From assembly GCA_027021185.1 (NCBI GenBank), contig JALUUU010000205.1, positions 1 through 7,248 on the forward strand: a stretch of DNA of 7,248 nt, given 5' to 3'. The stretch's first letter is position 1. Each line of letters starts with the position of its first letter. The notes beneath the pieces were generated by a model that had not been told where the DNA came from, did no database searches, and saw only the letters and a list, made by a program, of their open reading frames with translations. A program made the position numbers and the translations under genes. The stretch comes from an archaeon (GTDB lineage: Archaea; Hydrothermarchaeota; Hydrothermarchaeia; Hydrothermarchaeales; JALUUU01). Positions 6,037-7,248 of the stretch are shown here, in pieces.

Positions 6037-6122
6037 TTTTTCGTAGAAATCCCACCTTGGTGCTGAAAATTTACCTCACAGCTCTCCAGAGCTCAGGATG
6101 ATACCCCGCTGGAGTCCTCCAT

Positions 6123-6681
6123 CTATCGACTATAAATCAGCTCATTCCATTTCATCCAGACATCCTCAGCTGGCTGGCCACGAATAGACCAGGAGCCTAT
6201 GAGGGGATAATCCCAGGGTCCATATCCGAATTGGAAATAGCCGATAATCCACGGGCGCTGCCGGATAGCCTCAAAGTAGGCGTCAACTATCCTAGCCTGG
6301 TCCCTTCCCTGAAAATCTTCCAGCCTCACCTCGACTCGATAGGTAAAAGGGCGACTTTTTTCATGAGAAAGGTGTTTCTAAACTCATCCTCTGAGATATC
6401 CACAGGAGGAGTGGGGTTCCAGTATCTCAGGAAAATCAAATCATCTACGGGGGTGTTATCAGGGACAGTGAGCTCAAAAATCATCGTCTCAGGGAGAGGC
6501 TCAGGCGCGGTTTCTTCCCGAACCATGGGTGAGGACTGTTCGGCTTGCCGGGCAGGGAGATCTATGGATTCTTTCTCCATGTCTCGACTTCTTTCTGGGA
6601 TGGCTCCTAACCCAGCTGCAGACATCCGCCTAGGATTAGTAAAAACAAAATAGGCGTCAATGGGACAAGAGTTGTTCTCAC
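6123..6681 (-). pseudogene. Broken lipoprotein gene with glycosidase-like C-terminus
   Basis: Three consecutive pieces in two changes of frame appear to be one gene. From GTG 6681, a lipoprotein signal peptide VRTTLVPLTPILFLLILGGC (lipobox LGGC) runs a few residues to a TAG near 6610. The frame shifted by -1 then reads a linker rich in Glu, Pro and Ser and a beta-domain-like stretch (MIFELTVPDNTPVDDL, then RYWNPTPP), ending at 6326-6328. A second -1 shift, most simply at the A6 run (T6 at 6356-6361), leads into TYRVEVRLEDFQGRDQARI and QRPWIIGYFQFGYGPWDYPL, SIRGQPAEDVWMKW, ending at TAG 6123. The last part resembles the C-terminal end of TIM-barrel glycosidase-like proteins (from memory), but the barrel itself is missing: the joined product is only about 185 residues. 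Decay with an internal deletion is most likely; assembly errors or recoding are alternatives. Confidence 0.55.
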
Positions 6682-6722
6682 CTTACATAGAACTACAAAT
6701 TCGTCATAGAACTTACTTTCCT

Positions 6723-7248
6723 CTATATCCCTATGCAGAACTTCTCGAATTTCTCGTGCTCCAGGAGTTCCTTCGCTGTGCCGGCGAAGACAACCCTGCC
6801 GCTCATGAGCATGTAGGCGTTGTCACTCACCTCCAAGGCGCGCTTAACGTTTTGCTCCACGAGGAGGATCGTCAAGCCGAATCTCTTCTTGAGCTCCAGG
6901 ATCTTGCTGAATATGATGCCTGTCAGCTTAGGGGAGAGCATGGCGCTGGGCTCGTCGAGCATCAGGAGATCAGCCTTTCTGATAAGGGCCGTGGCTATGC
7001 CGAGGAACTGTCTTTCTCCGCCGCTCAGGGTTCCGGCTCTCTGCCTGAGCCTGCTTCTCAGCTCCGGGAACACGTCAAGGGCGATCTCCCTGCGCTCCCT
7101 GTACTCGCCGTTGTCCAGGGTGTAGCCCGCCATCTTAAGGTTCTCCTCAACGGACAGGTTGGTGAAGACCTTTTTTACCTGTGGGAGATAAGCAATGCCG
7201 AGACGGGTTCTCTCCTGAGGTGGAGTGAAGGTGATGTCCCTCTCTTTA
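6723..7248 (-). CDS. livF: LivF-type ABC transporter ATP-binding protein (C-terminal part)
   Basis: The last 174 residues of an ABC ATPase; the N-terminus with the Walker A motif lies beyond the right edge. Seen in order: Q-loop IAYLPQ (18-23 of the visible part), LSVEENLKMAGYTLDNGEY, the ABC signature LSGGERQ, Walker B LLMLDEPSAMLSPKL, and ILLVEQNVKRALEVSDNAYM, where Gln-Asn stands in place of the usual switch His, as in the LivF/LivG branch. The protein ends in the short LivF-like tail (ELLEHEKFEKFCIGI). It should power uptake of branched-chain amino acids or related compounds at the membrane; the substrate cannot be told from this subunit. An internal ATG at 7133 is not the start, because the frame and family similarity continue to the window end. 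Confidence 0.88.
   Translation of the reverse strand, partial: KERDITFTPPQERTRLGIAYLPQVKKVFTNLSVEENLKMAGYTLDNGEYRERREIALDVFPELRSRLRQRAGTLSGGERQFLGIATALIRKADLLMLDEPSAMLSPKLTGIIFSKILELKKRFGLTILLVEQNVKRALEVSDNAYMLMSGRVVFAGTAKELLEHEKFEKFCIGI

Noticed and set aside
6080..6093. Inverted repeat AGCTCTCCAGAGCT between the broken gene and the pycB promoter
   Set aside because: The two-base loop is too tight for a good hairpin and no T tract follows directly on either strand. It might end the broken gene's transcript, but the support is weak.
1..7248. CRISPR arrays, insertion sequences, attachment sites, toxin-antitoxin or defence genes
   Set aside because: No regularly spaced repeats, no transposase or integrase motifs, and no terminal inverted repeats were seen on either strand.

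Overview
The window looks like archaeal chromosome, probably from an uncultured lineage that the sequence does not let me name. Several gene starts have a TATA-like box about 25-30 bases upstream and almost no leader. Starts include TTG and GTG. Pyruvate carboxylase is the two-subunit archaeal type (separate PycA and PycB). No sigma-70 style promoters were recognised.

Layout. Positions 1-279 (minus) hold the N-terminal part of a metallo-beta-lactamase-fold hydrolase that runs off the left edge. Positions 280-609 hold no protein gene; they contain two divergent promoters and, at 458-607 on the plus strand, a strong candidate for an unrecognised structured RNA (four-way junction, two cUUCGg loops, its own TATA box and T-rich end). 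Then come bioY (610-1434) and birA (1468-2445), both minus, with a candidate BirA operator between them. A small cupin gene (2478-2819, plus) is divergent from birA and overlaps the 3' end of pycA tail to tail. pycB (5993-4284) and pycA (4283-2805) form a tight minus-strand operon in which the TAG stop of pycB is followed directly by the ATG of pycA. Its promoter carries a perfect 15-base palindrome. Positions 6123-6681 (minus) look like the broken remains of a lipoprotein gene with a glycosidase-like C-terminus. Positions 6723-7248 (minus) are the C-terminal part of a LivF-type ABC transporter ATPase.

The central genes form one biotin circuit: BioY imports biotin, BirA attaches it to Lys535 of PycB and probably represses bioY when biotin is plentiful, and PycA/PycB use it to carboxylate pyruvate to oxaloacetate. 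No biotin synthesis genes and no ECF ATPase genes are in the window, which fits a scavenging lifestyle but does not prove it. The most novel item is the structured RNA, which converges on the end of bioY.
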